Source: Pseudomonas sp. 5P_3.1_Bac2
Lineage (GTDB): Bacteria; Pseudomonadota; Gammaproteobacteria; Pseudomonadales; Pseudomonadaceae
Assembly: GCF_025465995.1 (NCBI RefSeq)
Contig: NZ_JANLNY010000028.1
Span: forward strand, 186,001 to 250,000
Direction of reading: 5' to 3'
Length of the DNA: 64,000 bases
In this document: in pieces, positions 41,484 through 51,863 of the stretch
Layout of the letters: every line of letters starts with the position of its first letter
How positions within the stretch are numbered: the first letter of the stretch is position 1
The notes under the pieces: generated by a model
Told to the model about the DNA's origin: nothing
Databases searched by the model: none
The model's input: only the letters and a program-made list of their open reading frames with translations
Made by a program: the position numbers and the translations under genes

Positions 41484-43235
41484 CTAATATTGTCGATAAG
41501 GAAGGTTGCTGCATCCGGTAAATAGGCAGAACACTTGGGACGATAAAGTTTGCTGGAACGGAAACCCAACCAGTAATGCGAACTCCGGATCGGGGTGATT
41601 GGCGAATGCCCTGAACCAGATCAGGTATTTGACCCACGGCAGGTTGGTTTGCGTGAGATTGATTGTGTTGAGCATGGCTTGTTGCGAAGCCACCGTATTG
41701 GGTGTGGTATAGCCGTCCTCCGACAACAGCACCGGAATATCGCCGTCACCATTGTTTACTAAGACACTGTGGACAAGCTCATTCGTGGCAACCCAGGTAC
41801 TCATGGTTGCATCCTGAAAAATATAGGGATGCCAATTGGCTCCATCGAAATAGTCACGCTTGTTCGTCGAAAGCGAGCTGTTCGATGCAATGGCCCGGTA
41901 AATGTCTCGCAGATACTGCGCTACTCCATTCAAGCTCAAATCATTCAAAGCCATGTCATCCGCCGTGACAGGTGCTGCAGCTGGCATGAACACCGTTGCG
42001 TGCGGATTACCAGCCTTGACGCCGCGAGAGCCCCAATACATGAGATCGAGAGTAATCTTGAGACGCTCGGCGTAGTTGAACCTTACCTTGCCGCACGAAC
42101 CGGTTCCGGTTTGAATCGGTAAAAGCGTCGTCGCACCATTGAGTTCGTTGCCGATTTCCCACAGGCTGATGCTAGGAAATGCAAGCGCCTGTGCCTTCCA
42201 AGTGGCCTGCCAGTTGGCAAGAAATGCCGTATAGGGCGCTCCAGTGCTCGGACAGGGTATGGCTGTCGAATCGGCCGCCGTACTAGAGCCTGTCATCCAG
42301 GATGGATAGGAGTTGTCCATCCCGACCACGGTCACGCCGGCTCGCACCAACTGATCGACAGCCTGCTGATACAGCGCCAGGTTGGTGTTGTTCGGCTGCA
42401 CGACCCCGGCCGATATCCCAGTGAATTCCTGCCAGTTCAACATCCACATTCTCACTACACGTGGATGGAGCGAGAGGATGCCATCTATCTGACCCTGTAA
42501 TCCCCAGTTATTGACGATGGTGTTGGATACGATTGGCTCACCAATTCCAAGCGAGCCGTCACCTGCTTTGACGGATGCGGCATTGGTTGCGATGCCACAA
42601 TAGAAAATCGCAAAATCTACATTGGGTGTTCCGTAAGCGGTGTATCGCACATAACCCTTGGGACAGGTGTATTTGGTGCCTGTGGTCGGATTCGGATAAG
42701 GCGACTGTCCATCTCCCGTCATACCTGCAAATACCATCGACGGGCCATTTGCCTGATGAGGGCGATAGCAGAAGTACAGCCTGTTATCGACGTTCGGCGT
42801 CCCCAATACCTGGCTGCTCGAATATCCCGGTGGACAGGTGTCAGTGTAGGTAAATGGGTTGACGTAGGCGTTGTAGCCCTTCCAAGGCACGGCACCTTGG
42901 ACTGTACTCGATGAATATGCGTAGATGCCGCCAAAGTCGAACAGCGGGTCAACACCGCTGACATGCGGGCGCCCGCACCAGAAAGCCGGCCAGTCCACAT
43001 TCGGTGTGCCGAGCACCTGATAGGCGGTATAGCCGGCCGGACAGGAAGGCGCATTGGTGGCCGGGTTATTGAAGTAGGAGCCCGGCAACGTTCCGCCCAT
43101 ACCGTACATCCCACCGAAATCCATCTGCTCAGCCCGGGCTCCGGTTGCTATGCATGCAACAAACAGCAACGCGATCAATACTTGTGCTAGCCCGCTCATT
43201 AGCGGACGTTTCAGGTTCAACTCCATTGAGATCAT
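41484..43235 (-). CDS. Secreted clan GH-A-like glycosidase with three N-terminal Cys repeats
   Basis: A 583-residue protein with RBS AGGAGGGAG and signal peptide (LIALLFVACIATGARA/EQ). Residues 38-92, 98-160 and 167-214 are three copies of a module with pattern (M/L)xFxG-...-CPxGY-...-GTPNVD-...-(F/Y)xC. A (beta/alpha)8-type domain follows: SLWEIGNELNG with the Asn-Glu acid/base pair (Glu364), FDGANWHPY, and VLLSEDGYT with the probable nucleophile Glu505. Both residues place it in clan GH-A (GH5/GH39-like). It should be exported and act on a polysaccharide. The repeat may be a carbohydrate- or wall-binding module; I do not recognise it. Confidence 0.8.
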   Translation of the reverse strand: MISMELNLKRPLMSGLAQVLIALLFVACIATGARAEQMDFGGMYGMGGTLPGSYFNNPATNAPSCPAGYTAYQVLGTPNVDWPAFWCGRPHVSGVDPLFDFGGIYAYSSSTVQGAVPWKGYNAYVNPFTYTDTCPPGYSSSQVLGTPNVDNRLYFCYRPHQANGPSMVFAGMTGDGQSPYPNPTTGTKYTCPKGYVRYTAYGTPNVDFAIFYCGIATNAASVKAGDGSLGIGEPIVSNTIVNNWGLQGQIDGILSLHPRVVRMWMLNWQEFTGISAGVVQPNNTNLALYQQAVDQLVRAGVTVVGMDNSYPSWMTGSSTAADSTAIPCPSTGAPYTAFLANWQATWKAQALAFPSISLWEIGNELNGATTLLPIQTGTGSCGKVRFNYAERLKITLDLMYWGSRGVKAGNPHATVFMPAAAPVTADDMALNDLSLNGVAQYLRDIYRAIASNSSLSTNKRDYFDGANWHPYIFQDATMSTWVATNELVHSVLVNNGDGDIPVLLSEDGYTTPNTVASQQAMLNTINLTQTNLPWVKYLIWFRAFANHPDPEFALLVGFPFQQTLSSQVFCLFTGCSNLPYRQY

Positions 43236-43633
43236 GCTCCCTCCTTTTCAAGCTCAGGATTTGCTAGTTCCGGCATTGTCACGCTGTCGTAGGATGACAA
43301 TGACAACGGCATAGCACGCCTGAGACTGTATAGAACTAGATTCTTGTTAATGCCGGGCTGTCAGCCCCCCTGGCCATCCCCATGCAGCCTCAAATGGGCT
43401 AAGGCGCGAAACAACGCCGTGAGAACAACCAGGATCGCGAAGCAAGGATGAATCGGCTGCTCGTTTCTGTCGCGCAGGCGATCAGGTAGCAAGTTGCGGC
43501 ACAACAGCAAGTACCTAGTGCAAGCAGTGCGTAACGCAGAGCGCTGTGACTGGTCAGCAGAGTAGTGGGAGGGGTGACGCCCTTTTCGCTCATCAAGAAT
43601 CATGGCTTTAATCCGGCGGCGCCATCGACTGGA
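43236..43633. other. Gene-free region upstream of the glycosidase gene
   Basis: About 400 bp containing the glycosidase promoter and degraded sequence. Short frames here have no support. Composition is mixed, consistent with decayed mobile DNA next to the recombinase relic. Confidence 0.4.
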
Positions 43634-43780
43634 AAAAAGCTCAGGGCCGCCGGCAAGTACCAAGGACGGCCAGTGGATAGCAATCGGCCGAAGTACGCCA
43701 CCGAGCTAATCGACGCAGGCCAGGGTTTTCGCGCAGCAGCGAGGCACGCCAACTGCTCAACCAGCCCAGTGCTGCGAATC
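43634..43780 (+). pseudogene. Relic of a serine recombinase (resolvase/invertase) C-terminus
   Basis: The plus strand encodes GKKLRAAGKYQGRPVDSN followed by ATELIDAGQGFRAAARHANC and STSPVLRI. AAGKYxGRPxD plus a short helix-turn-helix is the hallmark of the resolvase C-terminal linker and HTH_7 domain. The catalytic N-terminal domain is absent, so this is a fragment. It lies 150 bp from tRNA-Arg. Confidence 0.6.
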
Positions 43781-43854
43781 CGGGACCTGACAGCGCCTAA
43801 CCCGCTGAACCCAGCTGCTTATTGCGGGGTTACCAAGTCAGATCCGGCGCAAAC

Positions 43855-43882
43855 AAAAAAGCCCGCACGGGGCGGGCTTTTC
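43855..43882. terminator. Bidirectional intrinsic terminator after tRNA-Arg
   Basis: AAAAAAGCCCGC-ACGG-GGCGGGCTTTT: a GC-rich stem with A-tract on one side and T-tract on the other. It lies 42 bp beyond the 3' end of the minus-strand tRNA and ends its transcript. Confidence 0.85.
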
Positions 43883-43923
43883 GGGGTGTTTCTACCTGTC
43901 TGGGACGGGTTAGAACAGCTATA

Positions 43924-44000
43924 TGGCGCACCAGGCGGGATTCGAACCCACGACCCCTGCCTTCGGAGGGCAGTACTCTATCCAGCTGAGCTACTGGTGC
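43924..44000 (-). tRNA. tRNA-Arg (anticodon CCG)
   Basis: Minus strand starts GCACCAGTAGCTCAGCTGGA and ends with GGTTCGAATCCCGCCTGGTGC, G, CCA. The 7-nt acceptor stem GCACCAG/CTGGTGC is perfect. The anticodon loop CTCCGAA is flanked by CTGCC/GGCAG, giving CCG (reads CGG). The CCA end is encoded. The T-loop TTCGAAT is canonical. Confidence 0.97.
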
Positions 44001-44335
44001 AGCGCGGGGCGCAATCATACGCATGTCGTTGGCGGGCGTCCATGCATCTGCGGTGCTTGTTGCGAATTGGCCTGGTGGCACAGCGCAGCGCTTGGTAACA
44101 GCGAGTAATGTTAAATGGCCCGGCAATTACGTTAATTTTATCGAACAGACTATTGCCCTTTAGCCCTGTTATCCCTAGGATTCGTTTGAGATTTCAAACG
44201 CTTTTGAATCCACCTCAGAAGCGGTGCGCAGGCTCCGTATCCCGCCGCAGCCCTACGCCCGAGCACAATCATGCAGCTGCCCAGGCAGCCAATCATATGC
44301 ACCGACGCCCTGGCGTCGGGATTTAGGAGACTGCA
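44001..44335. promoter_or_regulatory. gabD upstream region
   Basis: About 335 bp between tRNA-Arg and gabD. It holds a perfect 7-bp inverted repeat CGTTTGA-GATT-TCAAACG at 44183-44200, a candidate operator, and an 8-bp hairpin CCGACGCC-CT-GGCGTCGG at 44302-44319 just before the RBS (TAGGAG), which could hinder translation initiation. No gene is seen. Confidence 0.55.
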
Positions 44336-45784
44336 ATGCAACTCAAAGACTCCCAGCTGTTCCGTCAGCAGGCCTATATCGATGGGCAGTGGTTGGACGC
44401 CGACGGTGGCCAGAGCATCAAGGTCAATAACCCTGCCACCGGTGAAATCATCGGCAGCGTGCCGAAGATGGGCACCGCTGAAACCCGCCGCGCCATCGAA
44501 GCGGCGGAAAAAGCCCTGCCGGGCTGGCGTGCCCTGACCGCCAAAGAACGCGCCAACAAGCTGCGTCGCTGGTTCGAGCTGATGATCGAGAACCAAGACG
44601 ACCTGGCCCGCCTGATGACCATCGAGCAGGGCAAGCCCCTGAGCGAAGCCAAAGGCGAGATCACCTACGCTGCGTCGTTCCTGGAATGGTTCGCCGAAGA
44701 AGCCAAGCGCGTGTATGGCGATGTGATTCCTGGTCACCAGCCGGACAAACGCCTGATCGTGATGAAGCAGCCGATTGGTGTGACGGCCGCCATCACCCCG
44801 TGGAACTTCCCCTCGGCGATGATCACCCGTAAAGCGGGCCCGGCCCTGGCCGCAGGCTGCACCATGGTGCTCAAACCAGCTTCGCAAACCCCGTTCTCCG
44901 CTCTGGCTCTGGCTGAGCTGGCTGAGCGCGCGGGCATCCCTAAAGGCGTGTTCAGCGTCGTCACCGGCAGCGCCGGCGAAGTGGGCGGCGAGCTGACCAG
45001 CAACCCGATCGTGCGCAAGCTGAGCTTCACCGGCTCGACCGAAATCGGCCGCCAGCTGATGGCCGAGTGCGCCAAGGACATCAAGAAAGTCTCCCTGGAG
45101 CTGGGCGGTAACGCGCCGTTTATCGTGTTTGACGACGCCGATCTGGATAAAGCCGTCGAAGGCGCGCTGATCTCCAAGTACCGCAACAACGGCCAGACCT
45201 GCGTCTGCGCCAACCGTCTGTACGTGCAAGACGGCGTCTACGATGCCTTCGCCGAGAAGCTGGCCGCTGCGGTCGCCAAGCTGAAAATCGGTAACGGTCT
45301 GGAAGACGGCACCACCACTGGCCCGCTGATCGACGACAAAGCCGTGGCCAAAGTCCAGGAGCACATTGCCGATGCCCTGAGCAAAGGCGCCCGCCTGCTC
45401 GCTGGTGGTAAGCCACACAGCTTGGGTGGCAGCTTCTTCGAGCCAACCATTCTGGTCGACGTGCCGAAAACCGCCGCCGTGGCCAAAGAGGAAACCTTCG
45501 GCCCGCTGGCGCCGCTGTTCCGCTTTAAGGACGAGGCCGATGTGATCGCCATGTCCAACGACACCGAGTTCGGTCTGGCTTCGTACTTCTATGCCCGCGA
45601 TCTGGGCCGTGTGTTCCGCGTGGCAGAAGCGCTGGAGTACGGTATGGTCGGCATCAACACCGGGTTGATCTCCAACGAAGTGGCGCCATTCGGCGGCGTT
45701 AAAGCTTCGGGTCTGGGCCGTGAAGGCTCCAAGTACGGTATCGACGACTACCTGGAAATCAAATACCTGTGCATGGGCATCTAA
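44336..45784 (+). CDS. gabD: NAD(P)-dependent succinate-semialdehyde dehydrogenase
   Basis: 482 residues, the exact usual GabD length. Motifs: PWNFPSAMITRKAGPALAAG, SFTGSTEIGRQLMAECA, LELGGNAPFIVFDDADLDKA with the general-base Glu, NNGQTCVCANRLYV with the catalytic Cys, and EETFGPLAPLFRF. It oxidises succinate semialdehyde to succinate. With gabT downstream it completes GABA breakdown, and could also finish the guanidinobutyrate pathway coded at 55-61 kb (4-guanidinobutyrate to GABA). Confidence 0.96.
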   Translation: MQLKDSQLFRQQAYIDGQWLDADGGQSIKVNNPATGEIIGSVPKMGTAETRRAIEAAEKALPGWRALTAKERANKLRRWFELMIENQDDLARLMTIEQGKPLSEAKGEITYAASFLEWFAEEAKRVYGDVIPGHQPDKRLIVMKQPIGVTAAITPWNFPSAMITRKAGPALAAGCTMVLKPASQTPFSALALAELAERAGIPKGVFSVVTGSAGEVGGELTSNPIVRKLSFTGSTEIGRQLMAECAKDIKKVSLELGGNAPFIVFDDADLDKAVEGALISKYRNNGQTCVCANRLYVQDGVYDAFAEKLAAAVAKLKIGNGLEDGTTTGPLIDDKAVAKVQEHIADALSKGARLLAGGKPHSLGGSFFEPTILVDVPKTAAVAKEETFGPLAPLFRFKDEADVIAMSNDTEFGLASYFYARDLGRVFRVAEALEYGMVGINTGLISNEVAPFGGVKASGLGREGSKYGIDDYLEIKYLCMGI

Positions 45785-46011
45785 GCCTGCCAAGGATCGA
45801 CTGAGCCTGGCTCAGTCGATTTACGCCAGCGCTACCCACGTATTCGCAACACCCCAGACGTGACCAACGAGCCGGAGCATCTGGGCAGGCAACACCCCAA
45901 CCCGAACCTTGGGTGCCAGCAGGCCGCGGCGGCCGATCATCGCATACCGCCAAGGCCTGACTGGCACCACATCCTTAATCGACGCCGGCGATCCCGGCGA
46001 ATGAGGAAGCT
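45785..46011. other. gabD-gabT spacer
   Basis: A 227-bp spacer with no gene; RBS GAGGAAGCT precedes gabT. Long for an operon gap, so gabT may have its own promoter. Confidence 0.4.
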
Positions 46012-47292
<1,281 letters not shown>

Positions 47293-47314
47293 GCCTTAGG
47301 GCTTCAAGGCTAGG

Positions 47315-47343
47315 CAAAGGACCCGCTGCGGCGGGTCTTTTGT
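47315..47343 (+). terminator. Intrinsic terminator of gabDT
   Basis: AAAGGACCCGC-TGCG-GCGGGTCTTTT: 7-bp GC-rich stem with tetraloop and T-tract, 22 bp after the gabT stop. Confidence 0.9.
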
Positions 47344-47467
47344 TATCGACAGGAAAAACCGAAAGGATTGTCTAACATCAAGCCCGCCAGCCGCCGCTGT
47401 CCGTTAGAATATTCAGCTGTCCTATTTTTTCGCGCACGGAGGCGCAACGCTGCAACCTGAGGTTTTG

Positions 47468-48691
47468 ATGACTGTCACGGCTATGGCTGCGGAGATTCTG
47501 ATCGCCGACGCTGACCCCAACACTGCCGATTTGCTTAGCCAGCTCGTGCTTGAGATCCGCCCTGAGGCCCAGGTTCATCGCCGCAGTGATGGCGACTCGG
47601 CCCTGCGTCTGTGCCAGCAACAAGAGTTAACCCTGATCATCGCCGACAGCGATTTGCCCGGCCTCGATGGCCTCGAATTACTGCGCCAGTTACGCCGTCT
47701 GCCGAGCACCGCTGAGCAAGCCTATGTGCTGCTCAGCAACCGCCTGGACGCTGCCAGCGTGCGCGCCGCCGTTGCGCTGAAACCCAGTGCTTACCTGGCT
47801 AAACCGATCCAAAACGGCCCTCTGCGTAAACGCCTGGCCGACATCCTCAGCCAAGCCGAGCAGACGCGCAGGCAGGTGCCGGCGAGCAACCTGCGCAGCT
47901 TGGACGACCATCTGCTGACTGCGCGCCATGACGGCCTGGGCGCGCCGCTGCTGGATGCCGTGCGCGACGCCGTGCAGCAATGCATGCACAGCGAGAAACC
48001 CGACCTGCGTGAGCTGGCGCAAAGCTACGGGCGCGACCCGCAGATCACCGCCTGCCTGATCGCCGCCGCGAACAGCGCCGCCCATCACCAAGGCACGCCT
48101 TGCCAAACCCTGGCTCAGGCTTTGCCACGCCTGGGACACGGCCGTGCCCTGAACCTGGTGCTCGGTTTAGCGGTACAGCGCAATACCCAACTCAGCGATC
48201 CGCGTCTGGCCGAGCTGGCGCAACACACCTGGCAGGCCGCGCAACAAGCCGCCGAGCTGGCCCATTGGCTGGGCCTGCGCCTGCGCGTGGATGCCGAGCT
48301 GTGCTACACCGCCGGCCTGCTGCACAACATTGGCGAGCTGGCGTTGCTGCGCAGTTTGCAAAGCTGGCAAGACGCCGGCGGCGTTCTCAACGATGAGCGC
48401 TTGCAACAACACTTTGTCCAATCGGCCGCGTCGTTCGGCTCGGCGCTGCGCATCCATTGGCGTCTGCCGCTGGGCCTGCGCGAACCGATTGCCGGGTTTT
48501 ATCAATTGGGCAGCGGGGTGTTTTCCCGTGAGGCGCTGGTGCTTAACTTGACTGGCTGCGTACTACGCCTGCCCGCTGACAAGCCGCTCAGGCAGTTGCA
48601 AGACGAGCGCTGCGTGCGCTTGCTGCGCCTGCCTGGCAACCTGCTGGAAGAGATTCCCAGACCAGCTCGGGAATCCGCCGCAGCGCAGTAA
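47468..48691 (+). CDS. Response regulator with HDOD output domain
   Basis: A 407-residue protein. Residues 8-130 are a receiver domain (EILIADADPNTADLLSQLVL, LIIADSDLPGLDGLELLRQL with the phospho-acceptor Asp, YLAKPIQ with the conserved Lys). Residues about 165-360 are an HDOD domain (DAVRDAVQQCMHSEKPDLRE, LAQALPRLGHGRALNLVLGL, LCYTAGLLHNIGELALLRSL). Such proteins work in signalling networks without DNA binding. No kinase is adjacent. It follows gabT but has the gabT terminator in between. Confidence 0.88.
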   Translation: MTVTAMAAEILIADADPNTADLLSQLVLEIRPEAQVHRRSDGDSALRLCQQQELTLIIADSDLPGLDGLELLRQLRRLPSTAEQAYVLLSNRLDAASVRAAVALKPSAYLAKPIQNGPLRKRLADILSQAEQTRRQVPASNLRSLDDHLLTARHDGLGAPLLDAVRDAVQQCMHSEKPDLRELAQSYGRDPQITACLIAAANSAAHHQGTPCQTLAQALPRLGHGRALNLVLGLAVQRNTQLSDPRLAELAQHTWQAAQQAAELAHWLGLRLRVDAELCYTAGLLHNIGELALLRSLQSWQDAGGVLNDERLQQHFVQSAASFGSALRIHWRLPLGLREPIAGFYQLGSGVFSREALVLNLTGCVLRLPADKPLRQLQDERCVRLLRLPGNLLEEIPRPARESAAAQ

Positions 48692-48812
48692 GCAGGCGCC
48701 GGGCGCTCGCCAGAGGCTGACGTTAGCCGATAGCCCCTAAGGGAAGCCACCCTCAACCACAGACCCGCCTGGCTAATCGACGGCCTTGCGCCCTCGTCCC
48801 AGCCCAGTGCCG

Positions 48813-49703
48813 CTAGTTATTCAGCTGGATTTTTAACAGGTCGCGAAACGCCTGAATCAGCGGCTCACGGGCACGGCCCCGGCGCAGAATCAGGGAGAAC
48901 GGCGCCTGATAACCGAAGGTCGCTGGCAGCAGTACGCGCAGGCGCTGCTGATCGACCCAAGGCTGGGCGTAGTGCTCGGGCAGGTAGCCGATATAGGCAC
49001 CGGACAGCACCAGAATCAGCTGCGCCTCCATGGAGTCCACCGTCGCCGCGCTGTGTTTAAAACCATGGCGGGCCAGCTCCGCCTGGCTCCAGTAACCACG
49101 GCCGACCATGCGCTGCTGGGTGATGACCTCCGCCGGGATACGCCGCGCGCTGTACAGCGAATGGCGCTCACTGCAATACAGCCAATGCTGCTCGCGGTAC
49201 AGCGGCTGATAAACCAAGCCGTTCATGCGCGTGGAGAAGGCGCCGATGGCCACGTCCAGGCGGTTATCCAACACCGCCAGTTGCAGCTCGTAAGGGCTTA
49301 GCACTGAGAGGTGCATATGCACCGCCGGATACTCTTCGCTGTATGCACCGATCACCTCGGCCAGGGGCAGGGCCGGGTCGCTCACCACCGAGTCGAGCAC
49401 GCCCAAGTTGAGGGTGCCGCGTAACTCGCCTTTAAGCGCCGCCGAGTAGCGCTCAAAGCTTTCCATTTCGCCAACTAAACGCAGGGTCTCCTGATAAAAC
49501 AGCTCACCCTTGCTGGTCAGGCTAAAGCCGCCACGGCCACGATGACAGAGGACGATACCCAGCTGGTTTTCCAACTGGCTCATGTAAGTGCTGATCGCTG
49601 AAGTGGACAGATTCAGCTCTTGCTGCGCAGCCGCAAAGCCCTGGTGGCGGACCACAGCAACGAAGATGCGCAGTAATTTCAGATCTGGAAAAGCAAAAGA
49701 CAT
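48813..49703 (-). CDS. LysR-family regulator (GbuR-like candidate)
   Basis: A 296-residue LysR protein starting MSFAFPDLKLLRIFVAVVRH, with winged helix (GFAAAQQELNLSTSAISTYM, SQLENQLGIVLCHRGRGGFS) and a two-lobed effector domain. The ATG at 49703 is preferred to the longer frame to 49757. Divergent from the TIM-barrel/oxygenase/ABC operon. A perfect LysR-type palindrome lies between them, and a related copy lies before gbuA, so it probably controls both. In P. aeruginosa a LysR gene (gbuR) also regulates gbuA. Confidence 0.9.
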   Translation of the reverse strand: MSFAFPDLKLLRIFVAVVRHQGFAAAQQELNLSTSAISTYMSQLENQLGIVLCHRGRGGFSLTSKGELFYQETLRLVGEMESFERYSAALKGELRGTLNLGVLDSVVSDPALPLAEVIGAYSEEYPAVHMHLSVLSPYELQLAVLDNRLDVAIGAFSTRMNGLVYQPLYREQHWLYCSERHSLYSARRIPAEVITQQRMVGRGYWSQAELARHGFKHSAATVDSMEAQLILVLSGAYIGYLPEHYAQPWVDQQRLRVLLPATFGYQAPFSLILRRGRAREPLIQAFRDLLKIQLNN

Positions 49704-49769
49704 AGCTAAAACCCGCAATAGGCGCACCAGTTTACCCGCGCCGAAGCACGTAAGCATCAGGCTGTAGCG

Positions 49770-49805
49770 CTTAGTTCAGATTTTTCTGAACTAAGTATTT
49801 GCTCC
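49770..49805. promoter_or_regulatory. LysR operator (perfect palindrome plus conserved tail)
   Basis: CTTAGTTCAG-N6-CTGAACTAAG, perfect 10-bp arms with the T-N11-A core expected for LysR regulators, then TATTTGCTCC. It is 67 bp before the LysR start and 145 bp before the TIM-barrel start. A 36-bp counterpart lies at 54986-55021. Confidence 0.8.
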
Positions 49806-49949
49806 AGACCATTTACCGCCAGCCCAGGGAACTCTAAAAATTCGTTCACATTAAAACGAGACGCCGGCTGTTAACGAGCGTCATCTGAGTGGTCACGCAT
49901 CACTCCTTTGCAATCTGCCGCAGACCTTCGACCTGTAAAGGAGATGGCC

Positions 49950-50792
49950 ATGCGACTGGAACTCTTTCGTACTCTCTGGGGCTACCGCGCAACCTGGCAA
50001 CAAGCAGTGGATGAACTGCTGGCTGCAGGTTTTGACGGCCTGGAAGCACGTGTCCCGGAAACATCCGCCCAACGCAGCGCCAATGCCCGCCTGTTACGCG
50101 AGCAAGGCGTGAATTATATCGCCACCGTTTTTACCTCCACCCCGGTTTTGCCCAGGCAGACCGACACGCCGCAGATGCACCTCGACGATCTGGTGCGCAA
50201 GCTGGATTGGGCTGCGCAACTGGCGCCGCAAAAAATCAACATCCTCGCCGGCAATGATCGCTGGGGCTTAAGCGAGCAAGTCGATTTCTTCGCCCGCGCC
50301 GTGGAAATCGCCAAGGCCAGCGGCCAGACCTGCTGCTTTGAAATTCACCGCGGCCGTTCGCTGTACAGCCCTTGGGTGACCCTCGATGTGCTGCGCCAAG
50401 TGGCCGAGCTGCGCCTGACCAGTGATATCAGCCACTGGGTGGTGACCTGCGAGCGCCTGCTGAACGATCCCGCCGACGACCTCTCGGCCTTTATCGAGCG
50501 GGTGGACCATATCCAGGCCCGCGTCGGTTACGACCAAGGCCCGCAAGTGCCCCATCCCGGTGCACCGGAATACGCCGAAGCCCTGCAATTTCACCAACAA
50601 CACTGGGAAAAAATCTGGGCCAGCCAAGAGCGCCGCGGCTTTGCCGTGACCAGCATGACGCCAGAGTTCGGTCCGGACGGATATTTGCATCACCTGCCTT
50701 ACACCGATGTGCCAGTCGCCGATTTGTGGGGCCTGAACAAGTGGATGGCGACCTGTGAGCGCCAGCACTTCCATCGTTTTAGCAGTCGTTGA
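49950..50792 (+). CDS. TIM-barrel protein of the xylose-isomerase-like family
   Basis: A 280-residue protein (MRLELFRTLWGYRATWQQAV, AAGFDGLEARVPE, KINILAGNDRWGLSEQVDFF, TCCFEIHRGRSLYSPWVTLD, LTSDISHWVV, HIQARVGYDQGPQVPHPGAP) of the sugar-phosphate isomerase/epimerase AP-endonuclease-2 superfamily, with the expected Glu, Asp and His metal ligands. The ATG at 49950 is supported by AAGGAG six bases upstream; earlier frame starts are unlikely. It heads an operon with a 2OG oxygenase and ABC importer; the reaction is unknown. Confidence 0.85.
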   Translation: MRLELFRTLWGYRATWQQAVDELLAAGFDGLEARVPETSAQRSANARLLREQGVNYIATVFTSTPVLPRQTDTPQMHLDDLVRKLDWAAQLAPQKINILAGNDRWGLSEQVDFFARAVEIAKASGQTCCFEIHRGRSLYSPWVTLDVLRQVAELRLTSDISHWVVTCERLLNDPADDLSAFIERVDHIQARVGYDQGPQVPHPGAPEYAEALQFHQQHWEKIWASQERRGFAVTSMTPEFGPDGYLHHLPYTDVPVADLWGLNKWMATCERQHFHRFSSR

Positions 50793-50794
50793 GA

Positions 50795-51838
50795 ATGTCT
50801 ATGAACAACTCGAAAACCTTTACCAAAATCCCCGTGGTGGATATCAGCGGCTTGTTTAGCAGCCAGCTGGCGGAGCGCCAGGCCGTGGCGGCCGAGCTGG
50901 GCAAGGCCGCCCGCGAAGTGGGCTTTTTGTATATCAGCGGCCACGGCATCGAGCAGAGCCTGATCGAGGGTCTGCATCAGGCCGCCGAGAATTATTTCGC
51001 CCAGGATATGGACGCGAAAATGGCCCATTACATCGGCGCCTCGGAGAGCCACAAAGGCTACGTGCCGGAAGGCGAGGAGCGCTACGCCAAGGGCAAGCCG
51101 GATCGCAAAGAAGCCTTCGATATCGGCTTTGAAGTGCCGCGCGACAACCCGCTGTTTGTGGCCGGCACGCCACTGTTGGGGCCGAACAACTGGCCCGCGC
51201 TGCCGGGCTTCAAAGAGGCGGTGCAAGCCTACTACGCGCGGGTCTATCAACTCGGCCAACGCCTGTTCCAGGGCTTTGCCCTGGCCTTGGGGGTGGAAGA
51301 ACACACCTTCGATGACATGGCTCAGTTCCCGCCGTCCAAGCTGCGCCTGATCCACTACCCCTACGATGGCGACGCCCACGATGCACCGGGCATTGGCGCC
51401 CATACCGACTACGAGTGCTTCACCATTTTGCTGGCTGATCAGCCGGGCCTGGAGGTGATGAACGACCTCGGCCAGTGGATCGACGCGCCGCCGGTGGAAG
51501 GCGCCTTTGTGGTGAATATCGGCGACATGCTGGAGGTCATGAGCGGCGGTACGTTCGTCGCCACCTCGCACCGGGTGCGCAAGGTCGGCCAAGAGCGTTA
51601 TTCGTTTCCGTACTTCTACGCCTGCGACTACCACACGCAAATCCGCCCGCTGCCGCAGTTCGCTGAGAGTGGCCAGGAATACGCGGCCATCAGCATTGGC
51701 GAGCACATGTGGAGCCAGGCGCTACAGACCTACCAATACCTCAAAGATCGCGTCGCCGCAGGCCAACTGCAACTGCCCGAGCAGGCGCGTAAGCCATCCA
51801 GTTTTGGTCACCTGAAACATCAACCCAGCGCGCTGTAA
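50795..51838 (+). CDS. 2-oxoglutarate/Fe(II)-dependent oxygenase (isopenicillin N synthase-like)
   Basis: A 347-residue dioxygenase. N-terminal DIOX_N region (IPVVDISGLF, AAREVGFLYISGHGIEQSLI), then the jelly-roll core: Fe ligands His203 and Asp205 in GIGAHTDYECFTILL, distal His259 in VATSHRVRK, and 2OG-binding Arg268 in RYSFPYF. GxGAHTDYG-type sequence is shared with ethylene-forming enzyme and arginine/homoarginine hydroxylases as well as many others. In front of an amino-acid ABC importer and near gbuA, hydroxylation of a guanidino or amino acid is a reasonable inference. A second in-frame ATG at 50801 is possible. Confidence 0.9.
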   Translation: MSMNNSKTFTKIPVVDISGLFSSQLAERQAVAAELGKAAREVGFLYISGHGIEQSLIEGLHQAAENYFAQDMDAKMAHYIGASESHKGYVPEGEERYAKGKPDRKEAFDIGFEVPRDNPLFVAGTPLLGPNNWPALPGFKEAVQAYYARVYQLGQRLFQGFALALGVEEHTFDDMAQFPPSKLRLIHYPYDGDAHDAPGIGAHTDYECFTILLADQPGLEVMNDLGQWIDAPPVEGAFVVNIGDMLEVMSGGTFVATSHRVRKVGQERYSFPYFYACDYHTQIRPLPQFAESGQEYAAISIGEHMWSQALQTYQYLKDRVAAGQLQLPEQARKPSSFGHLKHQPSAL

Positions 51839-51863
51839 TTCACAGTCTTAGGAGATAACAACA

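Noticed and set aside
44034..44058. Possible sigma-54 promoter upstream of gabD (TGGCAC)
   Set aside because: A TGGCAC occurs near 44077 but the GG to GC spacing is off by one and no TTGC follows.
44160..44178. Near match (15 of 18) to the I-SceI homing endonuclease site upstream of gabD
   Set aside because: Only 14 consecutive bases agree and the flank differs, so it would not be a genuine site. No intron, intein or engineered sequence is nearby.
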